DNA of 22,637 nucleotides from a virus. Position 1 is the stretch's first letter. Each line of letters starts with the position of its first letter. The notes below the pieces were generated by a model. That model was not told the origin of the DNA. It worked only from the letters and a program-made list of their open reading frames with translations, and searched no databases. Shown one piece after another: positions 8,001 through 15,659 of the stretch. A program made the position numbers and the translations under genes. Location: positions 1 through 22,637 of IMG/VR virus record IMGVR_UViG_3300017989_002703; one strand, written 5' to 3'.

Positions 8001-8182
8001 TACCTGAAGAATTGAAAAAACCTTTCTGGACATGTGTGGCCATATTTGCGGCCGTCATGATTGCTTTTTTTTCCATATATATTCTTGGAATGGGAAATGA
8101 TAACCCTGTTGAGGAAGCGGCAGAGGATTTCATAGAGCATGTCAGCGGTATTAAAGTAGATATCTCACAAGGAGAAGAATAA
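7997..8182 (+). CDS. Small single-pass membrane protein with EEAAED tail
   Basis: A 61-residue protein that starts at an ATG overlapping the previous stop. Residues ~10-31 are one transmembrane helix (FWTCVAIFAAVMIAFFSIYI). The N-terminus carries Lys7/Lys8 and the C-terminus is acidic, so the tail should face the periplasm. The tail NPVEEAAEDFIEHVSGIKVD matches the end of the lipoprotein at 7621-7794 almost residue for residue over the EEAAED block and in the spacing to GI.xD. The pair therefore displays the same short peptide from two membrane anchors. Only ~27 residues lie outside the helix, too short for a normal inner spanin. A holin is possible but the acidic tail is unusual for one. Confidence 0.7.
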   Translation: MIPEELKKPFWTCVAIFAAVMIAFFSIYILGMGNDNPVEEAAEDFIEHVSGIKVDISQGEE

Positions 8183-8466
8183 TGGTAGAACCAGTTTCAA
8201 TGAGTGCTGGTGCGGCCGCTTTGATGGCGGCAGGACAAGGAGCACAAGGACTAGGCTCTTATTTTGCGGCTAAAGAATCAGGAAAGGCTGCTAAGAAGCA
8301 AGCTAAAGAAATGAAGAGAAAAACTCTAGCTGAACTTTTGAATGCTGCATTGAGTCGGGAGTTTGAAGCTGGGGAAGGAATGAGGAAAAGAGGGGGCGAG
8401 TTAGCAACAGCCAGAGCCTCTGCTTTACAAAATATCGCATCACAATATGTTCAAGCTTTGAGGTAG
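8182..8466 (+). CDS. Small Ala/Gly-rich protein, candidate internal virion protein
   Basis: A 94-residue protein with AAGGAG upstream; its ATG overlaps the previous stop by one base. The N-terminal 30 residues (SAGAAALMAAGQGAQGLGSY) are Ala/Gly-rich with small-residue spacing like a glycine zipper. A basic helical stretch follows (KAAKKQAKEMKRKTLAELL) and then an amphipathic C-terminal helix. This is the composition of small internal or ejected proteins of short-tailed phages, which insert into membranes during DNA entry, but no specific family was recognised. The neighbours are small membrane proteins upstream and an acidic protein downstream. Confidence 0.6.
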   Translation: MVEPVSMSAGAAALMAAGQGAQGLGSYFAAKESGKAAKKQAKEMKRKTLAELLNAALSREFEAGEGMRKRGGELATARASALQNIASQYVQALR

Positions 8467-8468
8467 AT

Positions 8469-8834
8469 ATGGCAAGAGAAACCTATAAGAAAGAAAAAAA
8501 ACTTCATGATCAGCTTTTAGAGATGCTTAAGAAGCATTTTGTAGAAGACGAGCAAGAAATCCTAGAAGATGATCTCGATGAAGAAATGAAGCCTATGCCA
8601 AAAAACATGGGGATGAAAAGAGGAAAGAAACTTGGCGCAATGACAGAAGAAGATCCTGATATGGATTATGAGGGTGCTGAAGACTTCTATGGCCAAGATG
8701 GAGATGACGACTATTTTGAAGACCTCACAGAAGAAGATGAGGATGAAGAAAATGAAATGAATCTCCCAAAAGAAAAAAGAAAGAATTTAGCCATTCTCGT
8801 CATCTCTAAGAAGGCTGGGAAAAAAAGAAAGTAG
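8469..8834 (+). CDS. Highly charged acidic protein, unknown
   Basis: A 121-residue protein with a GAGG five bases before the ATG and two bases after the previous stop. The N-terminus is basic and helical (ETYKKEKKLHDQLLEMLKKHF). The middle, ~35-97, is dominated by Asp/Glu (DDDYFEDLTEEDEDEENE), and the end is basic (KEKRKNLAILVISKKAGKKRK). Such opposed charge blocks suggest an assembly or DNA-mimic-like disordered protein, but no motif supports a defined role. It is followed by the connector candidate after a 21-base gap with its own SD. Confidence 0.55.
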   Translation: MARETYKKEKKLHDQLLEMLKKHFVEDEQEILEDDLDEEMKPMPKNMGMKRGKKLGAMTEEDPDMDYEGAEDFYGQDGDDDYFEDLTEEDEDEENEMNLPKEKRKNLAILVISKKAGKKRK

Positions 8835-8855
8835 TCCTCATGGAAAGGAGCAAAA

Positions 8856-9866
8856 ATGGGAACACGTCGTTTAGAAGAAATCCTTACCGATGCAAGGGCG
8901 CAAGCCTATAGTGAAGATTACAGCCTCACGGAAGGTTGGGATGATAACGTCGTTGCCCGTTTAGCTAATTTAGGACTCAACAAACTCTACCATGCAATTA
9001 CTCAGATTGACAATCCCGCAAACATTGAAGAGTATGTGACAGATGTCACCTCTGGACAACAAGCCTACGATATCCCTTTGGATATCTTTATGGCTATTAG
9101 AATCATGGATGTTCGGTATCTATGGGGAACTCAAAACTATGAGTTTGTCACTCTAAAACAGGGAACCATTCAAGATCGATTTGATTATCCAATCAATATC
9201 CCAGACACCTATTGCATCCGAGATGGTCAGATCCTGTTAAGCCCAACTCCCAACATCACAAAAACAAACTCTTTGATCATCAATTTTCAAAAGAGAATGC
9301 GGTCGTTGGATGTAAGAAGAGGACAGCTTGACTCTAAGACAGACTCTCCCGTTACAATCACAATTACATTTTCCACTACAAGCTCTAAGAATGCTAATAT
9401 GCGGGAAAATGCAGAATCTAACTTAGATAAGATCGATTATATTTGCTTGGTTGATCGAGATGGTACTCCGATCGTTTCTCAAATCCCTGTAAACAATTAC
9501 AACGCGACTACACAGGTTATTACAGCCGAAACAAGTTATACCTTCCCAACAGCAGAGCTTGCCGCCCTCGATGCAGCGATCGCGGCAGGTGATGCGATTT
9601 ATGTAGTCTCTGGTCAATACGCTTCCACTCACTCAGAACTTGATAGCCAATGCGAAGACTTCCTCATCGAGTTTGTGATCGCTAGACTCCTCAGATTGCA
9701 GTCAAATAGCAGTGAAATGCAGGAGGCTAGAATTCGAGAGCAGGAAGCAATGGAAGCTCTAATCAATGCATATAGAAGGCAAAGGCAGTCTGTATACCCT
9801 GTTAGATGGGTTCAGAATTTTAGAAGGAATTCTTATCCGTTTGGGCGCAGGGGTATCTACGGATGA
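8856..9866 (+). CDS. Head-tail connector / adaptor candidate
   Basis: A 336-residue protein with AAAGGAG before the ATG. The opening (RRLEEILTDARAQAYSED, then RLANLGLNKLYHAIT) is a helical segment of the kind seen in phage head-completion and tail-adaptor proteins that dock under the portal. Next come a beta-rich section (VTDVTSGQQAYDIPLDI; YCIRDGQILLSPTPN), typical of phage adaptors of short-tailed viruses, and a helical C-terminus (FLIEFVIARLLRLQ; EQEAMEALINAYRRQRQ). A segment at ~157-258 may be an inserted beta domain. The gene overlaps the following hub gene by four bases (ATGA). The pairing of a connector with a large hub protein resembles P22 gp4/gp10 or T7 gp11/gp12; which family it belongs to is not certain. 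Confidence 0.7.
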   Translation: MGTRRLEEILTDARAQAYSEDYSLTEGWDDNVVARLANLGLNKLYHAITQIDNPANIEEYVTDVTSGQQAYDIPLDIFMAIRIMDVRYLWGTQNYEFVTLKQGTIQDRFDYPINIPDTYCIRDGQILLSPTPNITKTNSLIINFQKRMRSLDVRRGQLDSKTDSPVTITITFSTTSSKNANMRENAESNLDKIDYICLVDRDGTPIVSQIPVNNYNATTQVITAETSYTFPTAELAALDAAIAAGDAIYVVSGQYASTHSELDSQCEDFLIEFVIARLLRLQSNSSEMQEARIREQEAMEALINAYRRQRQSVYPVRWVQNFRRNSYPFGRRGIYG

Positions 9867-12718
9867 CGCAGCATGTTCTAACCAAGACTTACAATGGATT
9901 AAGGGGATTTAGTACAGACTCCAAATTTGTAAGACCTGCAAACGTTTCCGATAAAGCCATTAATATGATTCGACTTCCTGACGGCACTTTTTCCCCTAGA
10001 AGAGGGTATCAGGTTCAAACGGATGAGATCGGCGGCCTGGGAATTGGAATCTATGAGAATTTAGATGAGGGTGTTGTTGAACCTGTCTGTATCAATAAAG
10101 ACGGAAATCTTTACATTCAGAAAACAGGATCGATGACAATCACCTTCAATGATCCAAACAACAATCCTGAAAGCTATGTTTCCTATCAAATTTTTGTTGA
10201 TCCTGAGACTGTCTCAGATAATCAAACATGCAATTTTGATCCCTACCTTGTTGTCGATGACAATGCCCTTGTCGATGACTGCATGAAATTCAAAATGGAT
10301 CAGCTTTTAGGATTTGACAATGTAGCCATAGGATCAGCAACAAATACCTATAGCGGAAGCTTGTCTGGCGCGCCTCTGAGTCCAGGAAGCATTTTGATGA
10401 CTGATGGGACTTTGACAATTCAAGACGACTCAGAGGGGGGATTCATTGGAGATATCGACTCTGGTGGAACCAATACAATCAACTATACGACTGGGGCTTA
10501 TACAGTAACATTTAGCGGTGTCACGGGATCAGTTGTGGCAAGCTATCGAACTACTTTGCAAGAACAATTCAATGCCTGTTTAGGTAAAGGTTTTGGAGTA
10601 GCTTCTCCTTTTACTATCAGCTCCTTGGTTGCATTGTTGACAGGGGTTAGCGGGGTGACAGTCTCCACGACTGGATCGACTAACCAGCCAGCGGCCTTTT
10701 TGGACATAACAGAGGAAACTACGATTGCCGACGGGCAAACAGTAACCCTTAATTGGTATTATTGGGAATCGGCAAATAGGACGGTAGCTTCCACTTTTTC
10801 TGGTTTGGCAGCTCAAATCAACAATGATGATTTCAGAATTGCGACATTTGCCCCCTATGAAGAAGCGATTTATATAGCGACTCGATATGACGAAGTTCAA
10901 AAGTATGACGGTCAAAATATCTACAGAGCAGGGATGCCGCAAGGAGCTACCCCATCAGTTGCGGCCGCAGGTTCTGGAACGGGTGTTGATATGGGCGATC
11001 ACACCTATTACATCACTTATGAGCAAATAGACAATAATGGTCGTTTAGTCGAAGGAAGACTATCTGTAGGAGACGATATCTCTTTAGGGGCGGCCGAAGA
11101 TGTCAACGTTACCTATACAAATCTTTTGCAAGGAAGCGGGTGGAATACAAATTGCGCGATCACAAACGGGGTGCAAGCGGGAGTCAATACTATAACGGTA
11201 GATGACGGATCTGGCGGCCCTCACAGTTTAAGAGACGGGGATGTCGCGTATTTCTTTGACGGAGTGACAAGCACTTATGTAACCCGAAATATTACAGCGG
11301 TGACTTCTACTTCCATCACCATCGATGGAGATCCTGTAAACGTAGGGGATAATGAGACAATCTCCAATAATCTAAAGATCAATATTTATAGGACGATCGA
11401 TGGAGGGACAACACCTTTCTTGGTGGTGGCACTTTCTAATAATTCTTATGCAACTTCTCCAGGAACGGAGATTTATTTAGATCAATCAAGCGATGCAACG
11501 ATTCAAGCAAACCGAGAGTATGTGATTCCAGCAAGACAGCCTGACCCCCCACCTAAAGTTGGTGTTGTGATTGCTTTTAGGAACCAGCTTATTTTTACTG
11601 ATGATCCAATCAACGACGACTATGTTTGGTTTTCTGAGGCAGCGCAGCCTGAATATGTTCCAGAGGCTTTCAATAATTTTATTATACCAAGTAACGATGA
11701 TGATGTGACGGGAGCAGGGGTTGCGGGATCTACCCTTATCATCTTCAAAAGCAAGTCGATTTATGCAGTGAGCGGCGATCTGATCACTAGCCAGTTTACG
11801 GTCACGAGCGTTGCCCCTGGGTCAAACATTGGGTGTGTGACTCACCACACGATTGTTTCTGTAGGCGGTTTGATTTACTTCCTCCATACCAACGGACTCT
11901 ATGCCATTGCCGAAACTCAACTTTACCCTACAGATTCATTCGGTAACCCGATTCCGTTGACAATCATGATTGACCAGGTATTTAGGACAGATGCCTTCCA
12001 GAAGAACCAGCGGTATGTTTTAAAGAGGGCAACAGCGACAAACTACACAAAAGACAACCAATACCTTTTATTTTTACCAGCAGAAGAGGAAGACGGCCCA
12101 AGGGCGGCCAATAATAATTCCAGAGTATTTTGCTATGACTATCAAGGCAAAAACTGGTTTGAGTGGACTAGGGTAAATGCGGCTGGTGGGTGGTATGTCC
12201 TAAGCGACAATCTCTATTGGCAGGAAAGAAGGCGGATGAATGCGACGATCACTGCAAAACAGTATAGGCAGCATAGACACTATCGTTTAATTGATTATGT
12301 GGATCATGTAACACCTGTTCGTGTGACATGGGAATCTTCTTGGGAGGATTTGGGTCAACCACGTGTGAGAAAGAAGTTTGTGAGAACATGTTTGTTGTTT
12401 GACGAAATATCAGCTTTGTTTCAACAAAATATTCCAACTTTATGCTTTTACAGTTATAAAGACTGGGTAGAAGGTAGAATAAGTACAAGCACTGATATTA
12501 TGCAAAAGATCAATAGTTCTCAGTGGAGCACAGACTTATGGAATTGGATTCAATGGTCTGGATATCAGGACTCTTTTATCACCATTCCTTTAAAAGGTGG
12601 CACTGTAACAAAGTCTATGAAAATAGGATTGCAGTTAAATCAAATCAACACAACTTTTAATTTGCAGGGATTCCAGCAGGAAGTAAGTCCTGACTTCAGG
12701 AGGACGATTGTCAGATGA
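9863..12718 (+). CDS. Large tail hub / nozzle protein (beta-propeller type)
   Basis: A 951-residue probable tail hub or nozzle protein, of the type of P22 gp10 or T7 gp12. The N-terminus LRGFSTDSKFVRPANVSDKA with PDGTFSPRRGYQ is characteristic. Residues ~169-233 form a PGSILMTDGTLTIQDD...INYTTGAYTVTF beta module found in other phage structural proteins. From ~325 come blade-like segments: FAPYEEAIYIATRYDEVQKY; FRNQLIFTDDPINDDYVWFS; GSTLIIFKSKSIYAVSGD; GGLIYFLHTNGLYAI. The C-terminus ends LQGFQQEVSPDFRRTIVR, also familiar in the family. T7 gp12 is about 790 residues, so this version is long, mostly from the inserted beta modules. It overlaps both neighbours with ATGA junctions. Confidence 0.8.
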   Translation: MTQHVLTKTYNGLRGFSTDSKFVRPANVSDKAINMIRLPDGTFSPRRGYQVQTDEIGGLGIGIYENLDEGVVEPVCINKDGNLYIQKTGSMTITFNDPNNNPESYVSYQIFVDPETVSDNQTCNFDPYLVVDDNALVDDCMKFKMDQLLGFDNVAIGSATNTYSGSLSGAPLSPGSILMTDGTLTIQDDSEGGFIGDIDSGGTNTINYTTGAYTVTFSGVTGSVVASYRTTLQEQFNACLGKGFGVASPFTISSLVALLTGVSGVTVSTTGSTNQPAAFLDITEETTIADGQTVTLNWYYWESANRTVASTFSGLAAQINNDDFRIATFAPYEEAIYIATRYDEVQKYDGQNIYRAGMPQGATPSVAAAGSGTGVDMGDHTYYITYEQIDNNGRLVEGRLSVGDDISLGAAEDVNVTYTNLLQGSGWNTNCAITNGVQAGVNTITVDDGSGGPHSLRDGDVAYFFDGVTSTYVTRNITAVTSTSITIDGDPVNVGDNETISNNLKINIYRTIDGGTTPFLVVALSNNSYATSPGTEIYLDQSSDATIQANREYVIPARQPDPPPKVGVVIAFRNQLIFTDDPINDDYVWFSEAAQPEYVPEAFNNFIIPSNDDDVTGAGVAGSTLIIFKSKSIYAVSGDLITSQFTVTSVAPGSNIGCVTHHTIVSVGGLIYFLHTNGLYAIAETQLYPTDSFGNPIPLTIMIDQVFRTDAFQKNQRYVLKRATATNYTKDNQYLLFLPAEEEDGPRAANNNSRVFCYDYQGKNWFEWTRVNAAGGWYVLSDNLYWQERRRMNATITAKQYRQHRHYRLIDYVDHVTPVRVTWESSWEDLGQPRVRKKFVRTCLLFDEISALFQQNIPTLCFYSYKDWVEGRISTSTDIMQKINSSQWSTDLWNWIQWSGYQDSFITIPLKGGTVTKSMKIGLQLNQINTTFNLQGFQQEVSPDFRRTIVR

Positions 12719-13071
12719 TTATCAATAATCCCCCAAGGCTTCCATCCCGTCAGGGCGTTGATAAATATGTGCAGAGCGATCTTTTCGGATGGCTACAGAA
12801 TTTTATTTCAGGGATCAATGGACGGTTGAGTTTTGACGACAACTTTCCTTCCTTTCTAGTTCAAGATGTCGTCATAGCAGCAGGGGCAACGGCTTTAATT
12901 CCTAATCAGCTCACAGTAATTCCAAACGAGAGATACATTGTCAGGCAAATAGGAAACGGAGTAATTACAGATGGGACTTGGGACATAGGAACATTGCGGT
13001 TGGTAAATAATGGGGCGGTTGAAGTCACAATCAGCGTAAGATTTTTCCATGTTTATCAATCTACAACGTAA
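12715..13071 (+). CDS. Small virion-associated protein, unknown
   Basis: A 118-residue protein whose ATG overlaps the hub stop (ATGA). The N-terminal third is polar (NNPPRLPSRQGVDKYVQSD, then LFGWLQNFISGINGRLS). The C-terminal two thirds alternate hydrophobic strands (FLVQDVVIAAGATALIPN; VTISVRFFHVYQSTT), suggesting a small beta-sandwich. It has no cysteine pair, membrane helix or enzyme motif. Its place between the hub and the ejection-type proteins suggests a tail accessory or needle-attachment part. No family was recognised. Confidence 0.55.
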   Translation: MIINNPPRLPSRQGVDKYVQSDLFGWLQNFISGINGRLSFDDNFPSFLVQDVVIAAGATALIPNQLTVIPNERYIVRQIGNGVITDGTWDIGTLRLVNNGAVEVTISVRFFHVYQSTT

Positions 13072-13085
13072 GGGGTTAATAAAAG

Positions 13086-13718
13086 ATGTTTGGTAGAATC
13101 CGAAAGAAAAGAGAAAAGAAAAGAAAGAAAAAAGAGCAGGAAAGACTACGCCAAGAGCAAGAACAAAAGCAGCGTGAAGAAGAGCTTAAAGAGGCTCAAG
13201 ATCCTGTTAAGATTGGTGAAGAGCTTCAAGATGTTCAAGAACAGATTGACCGAGCGCAAGAATCCGACAAGCCAAGGGAAGAGGAAAAGAGAGAGCAGCA
13301 CAAAGATGAGGCTATGGAGGATGTCACAACCGATGTTCCTGGACTCACAGAAAAGCAAAAGATTGCAATGAAAGAGTCTGCCAACAATGCAATCAATAGC
13401 CAGGTGCAGAACTATTCCAGAATGCTTGCCTCGCAATCAGGAAGAAGCGGAGTAAGAGGGGGAGCGGCGGCGGCTCCACAAGTGGAATTAGCAGAGAAGG
13501 GATTGCAGGCTCAAAACCAATTCCAGAGAGATCTGACAGAAAAGGATGCGGAAGTGGCTTTAAAGAAACTTGCAGCTTACATGGCCTCCTTGGAAGGTAA
13601 AACAGCCGAAGATATTATTAAACGTCAGCAATACTTTGATTATATCACAGGAAGACAGGATAAAGGGAAGCAGGATGTATGGGCAAATTATTGGTGGCCG
13701 AAATTTTCAAAAGTATAA
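13086..13718 (+). CDS. Coiled-coil protein, candidate ejection protein
   Basis: A 210-residue protein. Residues 1-85 are extremely charged (RIRKKREKKRKKKEQERL, then Gln/Glu repeats) and likely form a long helix or coiled coil. A hinge containing SGRSGVRGGAAAAPQ at ~122-136 is followed by a helical C-terminal half with a Trp-rich end (DVWANYWWPKF). Small Lys/Glu/Gln-rich proteins at this place, before two long internal proteins, are typical of ejected proteins of short-tailed phages, but the sequence itself gives no family match. The SD is weak (AAGGGG about ten bases from the ATG), so expression may rely on readthrough from upstream. Confidence 0.6.
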   Translation: MFGRIRKKREKKRKKKEQERLRQEQEQKQREEELKEAQDPVKIGEELQDVQEQIDRAQESDKPREEEKREQHKDEAMEDVTTDVPGLTEKQKIAMKESANNAINSQVQNYSRMLASQSGRSGVRGGAAAAPQVELAEKGLQAQNQFQRDLTEKDAEVALKKLAAYMASLEGKTAEDIIKRQQYFDYITGRQDKGKQDVWANYWWPKFSKV

Positions 13719-13727
13719 GGGAGAGTT

Positions 13728-15659
13728 ATGGCTAGAAGAAGAGTACAATCAAAATTCGCATCTGGCGGTGTACAGGAGGCCGACCAAGGAGGTTTCCTTC
13801 AAACATTGGGTAATCTAGCTACTTTTCTTCCCTATATGCAGCAGCAAGGGATGGAAGATATACCAGATCTTAGAGGAACTGCCCAAGATATAGAAGTTGA
13901 AGAAGGTGTCGAATTCCCTCAACTTCCTAGAAACATGCCTCCTCAAGATCAGATGTTTGTTGATGATGTACCTGGTATCCCAGAGGGTATAGAACTTTTG
14001 GGAGATTTAGCACACACAGAATCAAAAGAAGATGCTCTTGATAGGGTAGCAGAAACTAAGACCCCTTACTCACTTCCTCAGCTTCCTTCAGGAGATCTTC
14101 AAGATCCTTTGGAAACGATCAGAATGCGGATTCAAGAAGAACCAGAATTAGAACAGTACCTTCCTCAAGAAACTCTTGAGATGTTAGCAAGCACAGCTCC
14201 ACAGCCTGAAAAGCCTTTTGTCCCTCCTCAAGAGGAAATGGATATGGAAGAGGAAATTGAGCCTCCTCCTCAAGATTTAACAAAAGAGCTTACCGAAGAT
14301 GTAGAAGAGCCTGAGATCCCCCTAGCAGTTCAACAGGTTATTGAGCAGCCCACAAAGGAGATAATTACCGAAGAAGACATTCCAGAGGAAGGTTTAGAGG
14401 CGATGCCTGGTTCTGTAGAGGCTGCACAGTCTGATCCTGTTCTTCAAGAGAAGGTAAAAAATCTACTCAAGCTAAAACAGGGCGATGTTCCTCCAGAAGT
14501 ATGGGAACACGCTAAAATGATGGAGAGAATCTACACAGAAAAAGAAGAAAACCTAAACGATCAAGAAAGACAGCTTCAGCAGCGGTTAGAGAGCGGAGAT
14601 ATGTCAATGCTTGACAAGGTGGCTTTAGGATTGGCGATTGCGATTCCTGTGATCATAGGATTGACCTATGGCAAGGAGGCGTTTTTCTCTACTGTAGGAG
14701 GTACTCTAAAAGGTTTCTCTGAAAGTCTCATGAAAGATTCTCAGATGAAAGATAAAATCCAAGATAAGATTGGGACTGTTCAGAAGGAAAGAGAAGGAAT
14801 TGCTGAAAAGAAAGCGAATCTAACAAAGGATCTCTTGAGCAATATCGAAAATCCAGCTCTTAGAAAGCTCCTTAAAAATTATGACGTGATCAATGTTATT
14901 GAAGGGCCGAATGGAGATCCAGAAGTTCAGGCAGGTAAAGATGCTATCGTGATCGGAAATGATATCGGTATCACAGCCAAAGATGAAGATGGTGTCCTCT
15001 GGTATGATGCAAATGTATTAAGGGATGACGAGGATGTGAAGAACTTTCGTACAGCGGCTCAAGAAGGAAAACAAGCTCTTGCCAAGATGAAGGATGCCAA
15101 CAAGACAGTCGATGATGTCATGGATATTATGAATGTGATTCAGGAGCAAAATCCTTCCGCCTACAGTGCTTTAGTTCAATACATACAGCCTAGCGAAAAT
15201 TCATGGTTTTCTTTTGGTGGAGCGGCAGTTCCTAAATCTCTCAAAGCTTTAACGGTTGATGTCGTTGGTGATGATGGAGAGGTAAGACAGGTGAAAGCCC
15301 TTCCTCTTTTAAAACAGAAAATCACAGCGATGCAAGACGTATACAATAAAGAATACTTGGGAGGAAATAGATTAACTAGCAATCTGCTTAAGCACTGGCA
15401 AGATATATTCCCCGATCCCACTTCGATTGGTGGTTGGTTAAAATCGGATTTCCCAACGATGATGCAGCAGGCTCAAAGTTTTAAAAACACTTTGAATCAA
15501 CGAGCCGTTGAGAATTTAGCGGGATTGGGCTTTTTACGTGAACCTTTGAAACAAGTATTGCCTGTTAGAGGCTCTGATATCTTACAGTCTACCACGGTAG
15601 GAATGGAGGACATTGAAGAGAATCCAGAGAAGTATAAGGGATTAATTAAGGGGAAATAA
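13728..15659 (+). CDS. Internal virion / ejection protein candidate with one membrane helix
   Basis: A 643-residue protein with AGGGAG upstream. Residues 1-235 are Pro/Glu/Gln-rich (LPRNMPPQDQMF; EEEIEPPPQDLT) and probably disordered. Residues ~245-290 are helical and charged, and ~298-318 form one strong hydrophobic helix (VALGLAIAIPVIIGLTYG). After it come a charged coiled region (~325-370) and a mixed alpha/beta C-terminal half (DAIVIGNDIGITAKDEDGVL). The layout of a long acidic arm, membrane-compatible helix and coiled coil fits a protein injected with the DNA that crosses the cell envelope. No lytic transglycosylase motif (Glu in a conserved ES..N context) is seen. The stop and the next ATG overlap (TAATG). 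Confidence 0.6.
   Translation: MARRRVQSKFASGGVQEADQGGFLQTLGNLATFLPYMQQQGMEDIPDLRGTAQDIEVEEGVEFPQLPRNMPPQDQMFVDDVPGIPEGIELLGDLAHTESKEDALDRVAETKTPYSLPQLPSGDLQDPLETIRMRIQEEPELEQYLPQETLEMLASTAPQPEKPFVPPQEEMDMEEEIEPPPQDLTKELTEDVEEPEIPLAVQQVIEQPTKEIITEEDIPEEGLEAMPGSVEAAQSDPVLQEKVKNLLKLKQGDVPPEVWEHAKMMERIYTEKEENLNDQERQLQQRLESGDMSMLDKVALGLAIAIPVIIGLTYGKEAFFSTVGGTLKGFSESLMKDSQMKDKIQDKIGTVQKEREGIAEKKANLTKDLLSNIENPALRKLLKNYDVINVIEGPNGDPEVQAGKDAIVIGNDIGITAKDEDGVLWYDANVLRDDEDVKNFRTAAQEGKQALAKMKDANKTVDDVMDIMNVIQEQNPSAYSALVQYIQPSENSWFSFGGAAVPKSLKALTVDVVGDDGEVRQVKALPLLKQKITAMQDVYNKEYLGGNRLTSNLLKHWQDIFPDPTSIGGWLKSDFPTMMQQAQSFKNTLNQRAVENLAGLGFLREPLKQVLPVRGSDILQSTTVGMEDIEENPEKYKGLIKGK

Noticed and set aside
7621-8182. 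Classical Rz/Rz1 spanin pair
   Set aside because: The membrane protein has only about 27 residues outside its helix and no coiled coil, and the lipoprotein lacks a Pro-rich segment, so a standard spanin pair is not supported.
13090-13371. 93-codon Lys-rich frame in the ejection-type gene
   Set aside because: Produced by repetitive AAG/GAA text read in another frame; no SD and no family resemblance, unlike the nested frame in the scaffold gene.
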